The notes beneath the pieces were generated by a model that did no database searches, had not been told where the DNA came from, and was given only the letters and a program-made list of their open reading frames with translations. DNA of 64,000 nt from Roseateles koreensis (GTDB lineage: Bacteria; Pseudomonadota; Gammaproteobacteria; Burkholderiales; Burkholderiaceae_C): positions 1-64,000 of the forward strand of contig NZ_JAQQXS010000010.1 of assembly GCF_028595305.1 (NCBI RefSeq), read 5' to 3'. The position numbers and the translations under genes are program-made. Below, in pieces: positions 28,066-37,887 of the stretch (positions are counted from its first letter, which is position 1; the number at the start of each line of letters is the position of its first letter).

Positions 28066-29619
28066 ATGTCGATTTCGTTGTTGTCTGGTCGCACCATTGG
28101 CCACCGTTTGGGCCTTGTGCTCAGCCTTGTTTTGTTGATATCTCTGGCTGGATCCGGACTTGGTTTTTGGGCACTCAAGCGCGTAGCCGAGGAGACAGAA
28201 CGCACCTATCAAGTCAATTTGAGTGCAGAGCGGCTGGCCAGTGACTGGCACCGAAATGTGTCTGGCGGCGTCACGCGTGCCACTGCCATTGCGGTGGCTG
28301 AAGACAACTCTCTGGCCACCTACTTTGCGCCCATGGCAAAGGCATCAGCCGCGCAAACCTCTGAACTTCAAAAGCAGGTTGAAGCCCTGTTGGACACCCC
28401 CAGAGAGCGTGAACTGCTGAGCCAAATCAACACCGTGCGAACCGACTACATTCGAATGCGCGATGCCATTGCGGCGGCAAAAAAAGCGGGCGAATCCGAC
28501 AAAGGTCGCAAAATTTTCGATGACGAATTTGCCCCCACGGCAAAACGCTATTTGGACGTACTGCGCCAACTGGTGGAAATGGAGCGGGAACAACTCGATA
28601 CCAGCGCCAAGCTCAACAGCGCCACCAACGAGCGGGCCCGCCTGGGTTTACTTGCATTTGCGCTGTGCGCGCTGGTCACCGGTGCGGCCCTTGCCACCTG
28701 GCTCACAAGGTCAATCACCGGCCCTTTGAAAGAAGCCGCAAAAGCGGCACAGGCGATTGCACAATTTGATTTGCGCCAGCGGATCAGCGTGGGCAACAGT
28801 CAGGACGAAACCGGCCAGTTGCTCAACGCTCAACACACCATGCAACAGGAATTGACCCGCTTGGTGCGTGACTTACGCAACGCCACGGACAGCATCGGCA
28901 CAGCCAGCCACGAAATTGCCACCGGCAATTTGGACCTATCCTCGCGTACGGAACAAACAGCCTCCAATCTGCAGGAGGCTGCTGCGTCCATGATTCAGCT
29001 GACAGGCACCGTCAAGCACACCGCCGAGGCAGCAGTCACCGCCAACCAGTTGGCAAGCTCCGCCTCCGAAGTTGCCAGGCGCGGCGGGGCCGTGGTGGCT
29101 CAAGTGGTCAGCACCATGGAAGAAATCAGCACCAGTTCCCGCCGCATCGGGGACATCATCGGCACGATCGACGGCATTGCATTTCAAACCAATATCCTGG
29201 CCCTGAATGCCGCCGTTGAAGCGGCGCGCGCGGGCGAACAAGGCCGCGGCTTTGCGGTGGTCGCTGCCGAAGTCCGCTCCCTGGCACAGCGTTCCGCCGA
29301 GGCAGCCAAAGAAATCAAGACCTTGATCAACGCCAGCGCCGAGCGTGTGGAGTCGGGCACCCATCTGGTTCAAGCGGCGGGCAGCACGATGGACGACATT
29401 GTGGCCAGTGTTCAGCGCGTGACGGACGTCATCGCCGAGATCAGCGCCGCTTCGCGCGAGCAAAGCGACGACATCAATCAGATCAATGCAGCGGTCAGCC
29501 AACTCGACCAAATGACGCAGCAAAATGCCGCGCTGGTCGAAGAATCTGCCGCCGCCGCAGAGAGCCTGCGGGATCAATCAGGCCGGCTGACGCAGGCGAT
29601 CGGCGTGTTCAAGCTTTAA
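28066..29619 (+). CDS. Methyl-accepting chemotaxis protein (4HB sensor)
   Basis: This 517-residue chemoreceptor has TM1 at about 15-37, a four-helix-bundle periplasmic sensor, TM2 at about 190-212, a HAMP domain and a cytoplasmic signalling domain with the hairpin tip [20 protein letters not shown]. The ligand cannot be told. The C-terminus (AIGVFKL) lacks a CheR-tethering pentapeptide. No strong ribosome-binding site is seen. The sigma-28-type promoter upstream suggests coexpression with flagella encoded elsewhere. It is an orphan receptor, about 13 kb from the che cluster. Confidence 0.93.
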   Translation: MSISLLSGRTIGHRLGLVLSLVLLISLAGSGLGFWALKRVAEETERTYQVNLSAERLASDWHRNVSGGVTRATAIAVAEDNSLATYFAPMAKASAAQTSELQKQVEALLDTPRERELLSQINTVRTDYIRMRDAIAAAKKAGESDKGRKIFDDEFAPTAKRYLDVLRQLVEMEREQLDTSAKLNSATNERARLGLLAFALCALVTGAALATWLTRSITGPLKEAAKAAQAIAQFDLRQRISVGNSQDETGQLLNAQHTMQQELTRLVRDLRNATDSIGTASHEIATGNLDLSSRTEQTASNLQEAAASMIQLTGTVKHTAEAAVTANQLASSASEVARRGGAVVAQVVSTMEEISTSSRRIGDIIGTIDGIAFQTNILALNAAVEAARAGEQGRGFAVVAAEVRSLAQRSAEAAKEIKTLINASAERVESGTHLVQAAGSTMDDIVASVQRVTDVIAEISAASREQSDDINQINAAVSQLDQMTQQNAALVEESAAAAESLRDQSGRLTQAIGVFKL

Positions 29620-29652
29620 ATCGAACGCTCAACGTCAAAAGACGCTGCCGAC

Positions 29653-30318
29653 TTATTGCCCGAAAGCCAACGTCTTCACGCCGCTGGCAGTGCCCAGCAG
29701 ACAGACACTGGCACGGTGACGGGCAAACACGCCCACGGTGACCACGCCGGGCCACTGATTCACTTCCGTTTCAAACGCCAGGGGGGCGGTGATCGTCAGG
29801 CCGCGCACGTCCAGAATGTGGCAGCTGTTGTCGGTCACCACGCCGGCGCGCAGCGTGGCCTCGGCACCCATGGCCGCAAAGCGGCGCGCAATTTGCGCAG
29901 CAGCCATGGGAATCACCTCCACGGGCAGCGGAAATTTGCCCAGGGCATCCACCAGCTTGCTCTCATCGGCAATACAAACAAACTGAGTCGCCAAGTCGGC
30001 CACGATCTTCTCGCGCGTCAGCGCGGCGCCGCCGCCCTTGATCATGTTTCCACCGTGATCGATCTCGTCAGCGCCGTCGATATAGACGCCCAAAGCAGTC
30101 ACTTTGTCGGCGTCCAAAACGGCGATGCCCAGCGACTTCATGCGCTCAGTGGAGCGCACCGAGCTGCTCACGGCGCCTGCAATCTGAATTCCGCTGGAGG
30201 CCAGAGCGTCGATGAACTTGTCCACCGTGGAGCCCGTACCCACACCAATAACCGTACCGGGCTGCACATATTGAAGAGCCGCCTGGCCGACCAGGGTCTT
30301 GAGTTCGTCTTGAGTCAT
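29653..30318 (-). CDS. rpiA: Ribose-5-phosphate isomerase A
   Basis: RpiA interconverts ribose-5-phosphate and ribulose-5-phosphate in the pentose phosphate pathway. The 221 residues carry [21 protein letters not shown] and [12 protein letters not shown], with the catalytic Asp and Lys in these blocks. The ATG at 30318 ([11 protein letters not shown]) is chosen; the upstream open part is a low-complexity extension. The leader has no obvious Shine-Dalgarno and contains a tandem nine-base repeat (ATGAAGGGG twice on the plus strand, 30319-30336). It is convergent with the chemoreceptor. Confidence 0.95.
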   Translation of the reverse strand: MTQDELKTLVGQAALQYVQPGTVIGVGTGSTVDKFIDALASSGIQIAGAVSSSVRSTERMKSLGIAVLDADKVTALGVYIDGADEIDHGGNMIKGGGAALTREKIVADLATQFVCIADESKLVDALGKFPLPVEVIPMAAAQIARRFAAMGAEATLRAGVVTDNSCHILDVRGLTITAPLAFETEVNQWPGVVTVGVFARHRASVCLLGTASGVKTLAFGQ

Positions 30319-30412
30319 GATGAAGGGGATGAAGGGGATGGGAATGTCACCATTATCCCCAGTCCCAGGGCCCGCCCAAACATCCCGGCGTACCCAGGGG
30401 CTAATGCCTGAA

Positions 30413-31948
30413 TCAAGCGGCATAGAACTTACCGTGGAAGCCGTAAGTGACCCAGTACGGCAACCAGACTTTGGCCAGCGGCCCGGCGCTCAGCGCCTGT
30501 GCGTCGAATACGCTGGCAAAGCTGCGTTGGCGCCGGGTGTCGTAACACAGGCCGAGCAGCCAACCCTCGCCCTCTTGCCGGCGGCCCGGTTTGGGGACCA
30601 GCACATGCTCCTCAACGACCACCTCCTTGCCGAAGCTGAATCGATCGCGCCGGCCGCTCTCAATGTCGACATGCAGCAAGCCATCAAAGCCCCAACGATC
30701 ACCCAGGTCCACCGAACTTGGGTAGTAGACGTGCCGGTAGCGCTGTGCGACAAAGCGGGGGTCGACCGAAGGGAACTCCACCGCCTCGTCGCGGGACTGC
30801 AATTCGATGCGCCCGCTGGCCAGGTCAATGCGCATGAAGCGGGGCGTTGCGGGCACTTCCGAAGCGCCAGGGCGTTCACCGCGCATGATTTGGCGAAACA
30901 CCTGATTGGCAGCTGGCAGGTCGCGATTTTGCACGTAGTCGAGATGCAATTGCTGGCCGTCATCCCAGGCATTGCCGAAGTGGAAGGCCATGCAGGCCGG
31001 AATCTCCAGCACCCGGCGTTGATTGAAGTCCGCCTTGTCGATCAGCAAGATCCGTGTCGCTTCCTGGGCCTGCCATCGCATCGCGCCCACCATGCTTTCG
31101 CCCGCTTTGAGTGCGGCCAGATCCAGTTCAATCGGCGGTAGCAAAAACACCAGACAGCGCTGAGACACCGCAAAGTCATGCACCATGGCGCAGGCGCTGG
31201 GCATCTCAAACACCGTGCTGCGCAAAACCTGACCCGCCGCCGAGAGCTGATACAGCGCCATGTGGTGGCCTGAGGTACCGAAATTCCACACCGTGCCATC
31301 GGCCTCAACCTTGGGGTGTGCGGAAAAAGGCATTCCGGCCAAATTCGGCGACCAAGTCTTCAGCCCGCGAGTGGCCAAAGTCTGCGGGTCCAACTCGTGC
31401 ACGCTACCGCCCTCCCACAAGGCATAGAGTTTGTCGCCCTGCAGCAAGACGCTGGTGTTGGCGGTGTTCAAGCTGTCGGGCCCGCGTACCGGCATTCGAG
31501 CCGGAATGGCCGTGCCATACCCGGGCACCAAAAAGCGGCCCGCAGCACGCTCCGCCCGAAATTTTGCCGTCTGCACAAACCGGGCGCAATGGCTCACCCC
31601 CTGGTCGGTGAATCTCCAGGCCTGCACCAGGCCGTCGCCATCAAACCAATGCTGATAGCGTTCCCCGCCACGGGCCATCAGGCCAGGTCCGTTCTTGTAA
31701 TACACCCCGCGCAAACCGACGGGCAAACGGCCTTCGACGACCAGATCCCGCGCATCCAACTCATCCACCGGCAAGCCAAAGAGAGGGGCCAATTCCGGCG
31801 CTTGGGTGAAGGCGCCTTGAGGACACGCATCGTGCACATCACACACATCACGCCCGTCGCCCTGAGCCCACGCGCCGGGCCATGCCGCCACAGCACCGAG
31901 GCCTGCGACGTGTTGCAGCCCCGCCTTGAGAAGATCACGTCGTTGCAT
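30413..31948 (-). CDS. Exported carotenoid oxygenase (RPE65/CCD family)
   Basis: This non-haem iron dioxygenase family cleaves carotenoids or related double bonds. The 511-residue product has all four iron-binding His: H211 (FSAHPKV), H257 (MVHDFAV), H323 (FHFGNAW) and H505 (GFHGKFY). The N-terminus has a twin-arginine signal (QRRDLLKAG followed by a hydrophobic stretch), so it is probably exported folded to the periplasm. The ATG at 31948 has GGAGG five bases upstream, favouring it over the preceding ATG and GTG codons. It follows the DUF2141 gene by 17 bases in one operon. The substrate is unknown; stilbene-type substrates are also possible. Confidence 0.9.
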   Translation of the reverse strand: MQRRDLLKAGLQHVAGLGAVAAWPGAWAQGDGRDVCDVHDACPQGAFTQAPELAPLFGLPVDELDARDLVVEGRLPVGLRGVYYKNGPGLMARGGERYQHWFDGDGLVQAWRFTDQGVSHCARFVQTAKFRAERAAGRFLVPGYGTAIPARMPVRGPDSLNTANTSVLLQGDKLYALWEGGSVHELDPQTLATRGLKTWSPNLAGMPFSAHPKVEADGTVWNFGTSGHHMALYQLSAAGQVLRSTVFEMPSACAMVHDFAVSQRCLVFLLPPIELDLAALKAGESMVGAMRWQAQEATRILLIDKADFNQRRVLEIPACMAFHFGNAWDDGQQLHLDYVQNRDLPAANQVFRQIMRGERPGASEVPATPRFMRIDLASGRIELQSRDEAVEFPSVDPRFVAQRYRHVYYPSSVDLGDRWGFDGLLHVDIESGRRDRFSFGKEVVVEEHVLVPKPGRRQEGEGWLLGLCYDTRRQRSFASVFDAQALSAGPLAKVWLPYWVTYGFHGKFYAA

Positions 31949-31965
31949 CATCACCTCCGCCGCGC

Positions 31966-32400
31966 TCAGTTGAGTTGCACCGCGATGCGAGCGCCCTGGG
32001 TCACAGAGAACGCAGCCTTCTCAAAGCTCGGCGGGCCGAACATGCCGACCGCATTGTTGGAGAAGCCGTAGGGCTCGATCGGGAGGCCCATGGCGTTCAT
32101 GTCCAAGCGGCCATTGCCATTTAAATCGTGCGTGACATTCAGCGCGAGAACGCCCTCCGGCAAGTCGTGCAGCTGGATCAATAGCGTGCCGTTTTTTTGT
32201 TCCGCAGCGTCAGCACGGGCCACAAGCACCGGGCGGCGCAGCCAATCTTTCGTCTCGGCAAAAACCGCGACAAGAATCTGTCCCTCGTTCGCAGAGATGC
32301 CTTGCACCTCCAAGGTCATGTCTGCGGCCTGGGCTGCTTGGGCCCCCAGCAGCGCGCCCATCAGGGGCAGCATCAGGGCGAGTCTGTATGTTCGTGTCAT
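31966..32400 (-). CDS. DUF2141 family exported protein
   Basis: This small protein of 144 residues has a signal peptide (LALMLPLMGALLGAQAAQA) and a domain matching DUF2141 (QILVAVFAETKDWLR, VLALNVTHDLNGNGRLDMNAMGLPIEPYGFSNNA). The acidic DLNGNGRLD resembles a calcium-binding loop. GGAG lies seven bases before the ATG at 32400; the long upstream in-frame extension is rejected. It is the first gene of a pair with the exported carotenoid oxygenase, so both probably act in the periplasm. Its function is unknown. Confidence 0.8.
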   Translation of the reverse strand: MTRTYRLALMLPLMGALLGAQAAQAADMTLEVQGISANEGQILVAVFAETKDWLRRPVLVARADAAEQKNGTLLIQLHDLPEGVLALNVTHDLNGNGRLDMNAMGLPIEPYGFSNNAVGMFGPPSFEKAAFSVTQGARIAVQLN

Positions 32401-32501
32401 CGCTTGTCTCCATTTGACGTTGCAATGACTGAACTCTAGGCAGCGCGGCACTCGCGCCCCACCCCGGTGCGACAGACGCGCCGTTGGCGGGCGCCAAACC
32501 A

Positions 32502-32529
32502 GGTTCAGGCGGCGCCAGCAGCCTGAACC
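32502..32529. repeat. Perfect 9-bp inverted repeat between aroG and the DUF2141 gene
   Basis: GGTTCAGGC and GCCTGAACC flank a ten-base GC-rich loop. It lies 44 bases after the aroG stop. No T tract follows on either strand, so it may be a weak terminator of aroG or an operator for the downstream gene pair. Confidence 0.45.
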
Positions 32530-32572
32530 GAAGGGAGCCGGCAATCGATGCGCCGGGGCCCGGTCAGCCTGA

Positions 32573-33697
32573 CTAGCGCTGTCGGCGCGCCCGCACCGCA
32601 GCCGCCAAGCTGCGCAGCAGCGGCTCGGTCTGGCTCCATCCCAGGCAGGCATCGGTAATGGACACCCCCGGCAGCAAATCAGCCTTGGTCTGACCCGCAG
32701 CAAGGTCTTGGCGGCCCGGTTGCAGGTGGCTCTCGATCATCACCCCGGTGATGCGTGAATCGCCACCGGCGATTTGCGTCGCAACGTCTTGGCCAACCTC
32801 AATTTGCCGCTCGAACTTTTTACTGGAATTGGCGTGAGAAAAATCCACCATGACCTGCTCACGCAGGCCCGCGCTGCGCATAGCAGCGCAGGCAGCCTCG
32901 ACGGAGGCCGCATCGTAATTCGGCGCCTTGCCGCCCCGCAAAATGATGTGGCAATCGTCGTTGCCGCGCGTCTCGAAAATCGCGGCAGCCCCCATCTTGG
33001 TCATGCCCATGAAGGCGTGGCTGGCGCTGGCTGCCAAGACAGCGTCGCTGGCCACTTTGATACCGCCGTCGGTGCCATTTTTGAAGCCCACGGGGCAGCT
33101 CATGCCGGAGGCGAGTTGCCGGTGGCTCTGGCTCTCTGTGGTGCGGGCGCCGATGGCCCCCCAAGCGATCAGATCGGAGATGTATTGCGGCGACAGCAAA
33201 TCCAAGAATTCGGTGCCCGCGGGCAAGCCAAGACTGGTCACCTCAAGCAACAATTTGCGCGCCAGACGCAAACCTTCGTTCATGTGGAAACTGCCGTCGA
33301 TTCGCGGATCGTTGATATAGCCTTTCCAACCGACGGTAGTACGGGGCTTCTCGAAATAGACCCGCATCACCAGCAACAAATCTTGCTTGAGTTCATCGTC
33401 CAACGACTTGAGCAGGCGGGCGTAATCCATGGCCTGATCATGATCGTGGATCGAACACGGTCCGACCACCACAAGCAGGCGGTCATCCTGCCCATGCAAG
33501 ACTGCCGAAATGTCGCGGCGTGCACGTTCCACCAACTCCAGGGCGGCATCGGGCGGGGGCAGTTCATCCAGCAGCAATGCGGGCGAAATCAAGGGGCGCA
33601 CAGCGCCAATCCGGGTGTCGTCGGTGCGGGTGGTGTCGCGGGTTTCATCGCGCGAACCGACTTCACGGTCGCGGCGGGGATCATCCAAGGGTTGCAT
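32573..33697 (-). CDS. 3-Deoxy-7-phosphoheptulonate (DAHP) synthase, type I
   Basis: This is the first enzyme of the shikimate pathway, joining phosphoenolpyruvate and erythrose-4-phosphate. The 374 residues carry VVVGPCSIHDHDQAMDYA, the substrate-binding motif EKPRTTVGWKG, GARTTESQSHRQLASG and the C-terminal VSITDACLGW. These match the AroF/AroG/AroH group; which amino acid inhibits it cannot be read, so no symbol is assigned. The first 35 residues are Asp/Arg-rich (DDPRRDREVGSRDETRD) and longer than in E. coli, so the true start could lie further in. It is apparently monocistronic. Confidence 0.93.
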   Translation of the reverse strand: MQPLDDPRRDREVGSRDETRDTTRTDDTRIGAVRPLISPALLLDELPPPDAALELVERARRDISAVLHGQDDRLLVVVGPCSIHDHDQAMDYARLLKSLDDELKQDLLLVMRVYFEKPRTTVGWKGYINDPRIDGSFHMNEGLRLARKLLLEVTSLGLPAGTEFLDLLSPQYISDLIAWGAIGARTTESQSHRQLASGMSCPVGFKNGTDGGIKVASDAVLAASASHAFMGMTKMGAAAIFETRGNDDCHIILRGGKAPNYDAASVEAACAAMRSAGLREQVMVDFSHANSSKKFERQIEVGQDVATQIAGGDSRITGVMIESHLQPGRQDLAAGQTKADLLPGVSITDACLGWSQTEPLLRSLAAAVRARRQR

Positions 33698-33768
33698 GCC
33701 AAGTCTCCTGTTTCCGCGACATTATCAATGCCGACACAAGCAAGGGGCTGACGCCACGCCCTGATACT

Positions 33769-36579
33769 TTACGCCCCACCCTCCGCATCGGCTTGCAAAC
33801 CGCTCAGCGCCTCAGCCAACTGGATGATGTGCCCCACATGGACCTCGATTCGCGGTGCCGCCGCCGCCAGCCACTCTCGCGCACGCAGATCGCTATCGCG
33901 CATCAGGTTTTCGCCGTCCAACGCCAGGGCCGCCAGATCTTTGGCGCCCAGGGTCGCCGCCATGCCTTTGAAGGTATGAATCTGCAAAACCGCGCTCTCC
34001 CAATCGTTGGCCACCAGCAGAGCGCCCAGCGTCGCGGGCAATGTCGCCGCGCTGGCGGCGAAGGAGCGTGCGAATCGCTGATACATATCCGTCCGGCCCA
34101 TGAACCGGTCCATGGCGTCCTGCGCATCAATGCCCTGCGCGGCAACTTCCGTCAACAAGGACGCAGGGACTTTGAGCGTCGGCAATTCGAAGAACTCTTC
34201 CACAGGTGTTTCCTTGGCGGTGAGACGCTGAATCACGCGGGCCAAATGTTCGATCTCAAAGGGCTTGCCAACATGCGAGTCCATGCCAGCGCCCAGGCAT
34301 TCGTCCCGGTCGGCTTCCGTGGCGCTGGCCGACATGGCCAGAATAGGCACACGCAAATTCAACTCTCGGCGAATGATGCGCGTTGCCGTGAGCCCATCCA
34401 TGACGGGCATCTGAACATCCATCAAGATGGCATCAAATCCTGCCGGGTCCCGCTGCAGCAACTCGACCGCCTCCCGACCATCAGACGCCAGCTTCACCCA
34501 AGCGCCCATATCTTCTAACAATTCTTTCGCGACCTGCTGATTGTCAAGGTTATCTTCAACCACCAGCAAGCGCAGCTCTTTCAGCAATTGTTCAGTCGAC
34601 GGCAGCTGCTGGAGGACGGCACCACCGCCCGCCTCGCCCAACACACCCGCAACGGCCTCACGCAACATCAACGCCGTTGCCGGTTTGGACAAATACCCGC
34701 TCACCAGTGACGAGCCGGACTCGTCGCGGTGCGCCAACTCTTCCCGACCATGGGCCGTCACCATCATCAAGATCGGCACATCACCCAAAGCCCGGTTGGC
34801 TCGCAGGGCCCGCGCCGTCTCCAGACCATCCATGCCCGCCATATCCCAATCCAGCAGTACCGCGTCGTAACGGGCGCCTTTTTGCGCGAGCGAACTCAAG
34901 CTCGCACACAAGGCATTGCCACTGGCGAAACTCTCAACCTGCCAGCCCAGGCCGCCACCAAGCTTGCTGATCAGTTCACGGGCAAGCGGCTGATCGTCCA
35001 CCACCAACAGCCTCAGTGGCGCAGCCGCCAAAGCATCTTCCGACTGCGCAGCCTGATGTACATCAGCCCCATTGCTGTCGCTGAGTTGGCTGCTTGCATT
35101 GGCTGTGCCGAGGGTGCCAGGTATGGCGATCGTCAACTCAAACGAAAAAACGCTTCCCTGCCCCGGGCAACTTTCAAGCTGCAACTGGCCGCCCATCAAA
35201 GCCACCAGACTTTGACTGATGACCAAGCCCAAGCCAGTGCCCCCGAAGCGGCGGGTGGTGCCGGCTTCCGCCTGTGTGAATCCGGAAAAAATCTTCTCCT
35301 GATGCGCTTGCGCGATACCGATGCCGGTGTCGCGTACCGCAAATTTCAACTGCACGGCATCCGCGCTCACGGTAAGAACCTTGACGCTCACCACCACCTC
35401 CCCTTGATCGGTGAACTTGATGGCGTTGCCAGCCAGATTGACCAACACTTGCTGCAAGCGCAGGGCGTCCAGCATCAACAAATGAGGCAAGGCGGCATCC
35501 ATGTCAAACAGGAGTTCAACCGGCTTGGCGCCAACGTAGGCTGACAAAATGACGCTCAAATCACCAAACACCTGATCAAGCACAACAGGCTGGAGGTCCA
35601 GTGTCATCTTGCCCGCCTCGATCTTAGAGAAATCGAGAATGTCATTGAGCAAGCCCAACAATGAGCGCGCCGCGCCGCGGGTCTTGGTGACGTAGTCATG
35701 CTGACGTGCCGTCAATTCGGTTCGCTGCAATAACTTGAGCATGCCCAGGATGGCATTCATGGGTGTACGGATTTCATGGCTCATATTGGCCAGGAATTGG
35801 CTCTTGGACTGAGACGCTGCTTCAGCCTCCCGCTTGGCCGACATCAGTTCAGTGATGTCATGGAAACTGGCCACCAGTCCGACCACGTCATCGTGCACCC
35901 GCTGCACGCGGGCACGCCGCTCAAACAACTTGCCCGACTTCAGTTTGACAATGGCAAACCCCTCAACACCCTCGTCTCGCGCGGTTGAATCAACATCCGG
36001 CAACACGGGCTCTTGCCCATCCACCTGCGCTTGCAACCAAGCTTTAATGGCATCGCTGTCGCCCAGCATGACCGACTCGGGAATGCCCCACATGGTGCTG
36101 AACTGACGATTCATATTGGCGATCTGACCGGCCACATCTAGCACCAAAATGCCGTCCCAAATCGACTCCAGCGTAGCTTGTAGCTGGGATGACATCTGTT
36201 CAAGCTTGGTCTCGGCCCGGCGCAGGCTTTCACCATCCCGAACCCTGAGCACCAGCAAATCGCCGTCGTCCGAGCGCAAGCGCCGGATGGTCTTCACCAC
36301 CGAAATGGCCAGTCCGTCCCCCCCCACGTACATACTTTCTGCGTCGTCGATGTCCGCTTCACCGCCCCGCTGAACGTCCTCCCAATAAAAGATATCAGCC
36401 AAACCGCTTTCCACATCGGTGATGGCCCGCCCAATCAACGGCACCGCCTCATAGCCCAACATCACCTCGGCTTGCCGGTTGGCCGCCACAATGCATAGGG
36501 AGGTTGGGTCAACCACCAAAAGCATCTCGGCGGTCTGATCCCGCATGACACGGTCGAGCGTGGCGGCATCCCAACTCAT
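33769..36579 (-). CDS. Hybrid sensor histidine kinase (PAS-PAS-HK-REC-REC-Hpt)
   Basis: This 936-residue protein has no membrane segment and is probably cytoplasmic. In order it has PAS (about 10-115), PAS (about 130-245), HisKA with H268 in NMSHEIRTPMNA, HATPase with a GGTGLGLVIS G box, receiver 1 (D577 in LLDWDMAGMDG), receiver 2 (D721 in LMDVQMPVMDG) and a C-terminal Hpt domain with H868 in HTFKGMAATLG. Every phosphorelay residue is present, but no separate output regulator is next to it. It is last in the minus-strand operon and its ATG overlaps the HD-GYP stop by four bases, implying coupled translation. Confidence 0.93.
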   Translation of the reverse strand: MSWDAATLDRVMRDQTAEMLLVVDPTSLCIVAANRQAEVMLGYEAVPLIGRAITDVESGLADIFYWEDVQRGGEADIDDAESMYVGGDGLAISVVKTIRRLRSDDGDLLVLRVRDGESLRRAETKLEQMSSQLQATLESIWDGILVLDVAGQIANMNRQFSTMWGIPESVMLGDSDAIKAWLQAQVDGQEPVLPDVDSTARDEGVEGFAIVKLKSGKLFERRARVQRVHDDVVGLVASFHDITELMSAKREAEAASQSKSQFLANMSHEIRTPMNAILGMLKLLQRTELTARQHDYVTKTRGAARSLLGLLNDILDFSKIEAGKMTLDLQPVVLDQVFGDLSVILSAYVGAKPVELLFDMDAALPHLLMLDALRLQQVLVNLAGNAIKFTDQGEVVVSVKVLTVSADAVQLKFAVRDTGIGIAQAHQEKIFSGFTQAEAGTTRRFGGTGLGLVISQSLVALMGGQLQLESCPGQGSVFSFELTIAIPGTLGTANASSQLSDSNGADVHQAAQSEDALAAAPLRLLVVDDQPLARELISKLGGGLGWQVESFASGNALCASLSSLAQKGARYDAVLLDWDMAGMDGLETARALRANRALGDVPILMMVTAHGREELAHRDESGSSLVSGYLSKPATALMLREAVAGVLGEAGGGAVLQQLPSTEQLLKELRLLVVEDNLDNQQVAKELLEDMGAWVKLASDGREAVELLQRDPAGFDAILMDVQMPVMDGLTATRIIRRELNLRVPILAMSASATEADRDECLGAGMDSHVGKPFEIEHLARVIQRLTAKETPVEEFFELPTLKVPASLLTEVAAQGIDAQDAMDRFMGRTDMYQRFARSFAASAATLPATLGALLVANDWESAVLQIHTFKGMAATLGAKDLAALALDGENLMRDSDLRAREWLAAAAPRIEVHVGHIIQLAEALSGLQADAEGGA

Positions 36580-37862
36580 GCGCCAGCCCCCGCGTCGAAG
36601 TAGTAATTCACCCGTTTGCGCGGTGCCAGATACTCATAGACCGACTGTGGCAACTGGCTCGGCTTGTAAGCCTTGGTGATGTTGATGTCGGGCTCCTCGT
36701 CCAAGTCGAGCATCATGGCTTCGCTCTTGGGGACACCCGCGTCATAAACAATGACCGTAGGTCGCAAGGGACGCTTTGAATTGACGCGCACCACCAACCC
36801 AATGGCGTCGTTGGAGAGTCCCACCAAGGTTCCCGGTGGATACACGCCCATGAACTTGATGAAGGCTTGCAAGAAACGAACATCGAACTGGCTGCGTTGC
36901 TGGGCAAACATGGATGACAAAGCCATGTGCGGCGTCATTGCATTGGCGACCTGAACCGGATTGCACAAATTGTCATAGGCGTTGATCACACAAACCAGGC
37001 GGGCCAACGGATCAATCGCGTCGCCTTTCAGCCGCTTGGGATAGCCCGAGCCGTCATACAACTCATGATGCTGAGCCACGATATTGGCAACAGACACCGG
37101 CAGGCCAATTTTTCGAGCCAGATCAAACCCATATTGAGTGTGCAGTTCCCGGAATTCACGCTCAGCCTTCGTGAGCGGCCCCGTGGCATGGAGGATGCGG
37201 TCCGGCACATCATTCAGGCCGATGTCATGAAAGATCGAAGCCGATCCCACCAGTTTGATCAACTCGGCTGGCATGTTCATTTCTTTGCCCAACACCATGG
37301 CCAGCACCGACACGTTGAGCGAATGGAGATAGACATCTTCGTTCCCCGGCTTGTCGGCCATGACTTGAATGGCAAGATCAGGCGCTCCCAGCAACTCATC
37401 CACCATGCCCGCAATCAATTGAGCCGTGTCAGCCATGGCTTGCTGAGGCTGCGCGTAAATCGATTTATTGACTCCTTTGATCACAGCGGCGGCGTTGGCA
37501 AACGCACGTTCGACTTTTTCAATCTTCTGCCGATGCTCCGCTTGCTTTCGAATGCGCTCTTCCTTGACCGCCATCAACCGCGCCAATTCCGCCTTGGCCG
37601 CCTCACTTTCTTGTGTAGGCACCTGTGGCACCGCGGCAGCCCCCGAAATTTCAGATTTCGCCAGCGGCTTGATATCACTGCGCGCCGGGTCCCAACGAAC
37701 AAGCCCCAGGCCCAAACCCTGGATCGTGGCCAGTTGCTCTTCGGTGCGGATTTTGAAATTGTTGAAGTTGAAGGGATGGTGCATCCAGCCGACATCGAGA
37801 TAGACATACACGCCTACCCGCAATTGATCGACAGAGATTTGATTGGCAACTTCGTTCGACAT
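36576..37862 (-). CDS. HD-GYP domain c-di-GMP phosphodiesterase (DUF3391 N-terminus)
   Basis: This 428-residue cytoplasmic protein would hydrolyse c-di-GMP. An N-terminal DUF3391 domain (about 1-110) includes VDQLRVGVYVYLDVGWMHHPF. The HD-GYP domain (about 165-370) shows FHDIG (H212, D213) and HHELYDGSGYP (265-275), the metal and signature residues, so activity is expected. There is no GGDEF or receiver domain, so control probably comes through DUF3391 or protein partners. It lies 25 bases after the sensor kinase and overlaps the hybrid kinase by ATGA, the tightest couplings of this operon. Confidence 0.92.
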   Translation of the reverse strand: MSNEVANQISVDQLRVGVYVYLDVGWMHHPFNFNNFKIRTEEQLATIQGLGLGLVRWDPARSDIKPLAKSEISGAAAVPQVPTQESEAAKAELARLMAVKEERIRKQAEHRQKIEKVERAFANAAAVIKGVNKSIYAQPQQAMADTAQLIAGMVDELLGAPDLAIQVMADKPGNEDVYLHSLNVSVLAMVLGKEMNMPAELIKLVGSASIFHDIGLNDVPDRILHATGPLTKAEREFRELHTQYGFDLARKIGLPVSVANIVAQHHELYDGSGYPKRLKGDAIDPLARLVCVINAYDNLCNPVQVANAMTPHMALSSMFAQQRSQFDVRFLQAFIKFMGVYPPGTLVGLSNDAIGLVVRVNSKRPLRPTVIVYDAGVPKSEAMMLDLDEEPDINITKAYKPSQLPQSVYEYLAPRKRVNYYFDAGAGA

Positions 37863-37887
37863 ATTGGTTTGACGTTGCGTGTTGTGC

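Noticed and set aside
30319-30340. Tandem nine-base repeat just upstream of the rpiA start
   Set aside because: Too short to support a function and it lacks partner structure; noted only in the rpiA entry.
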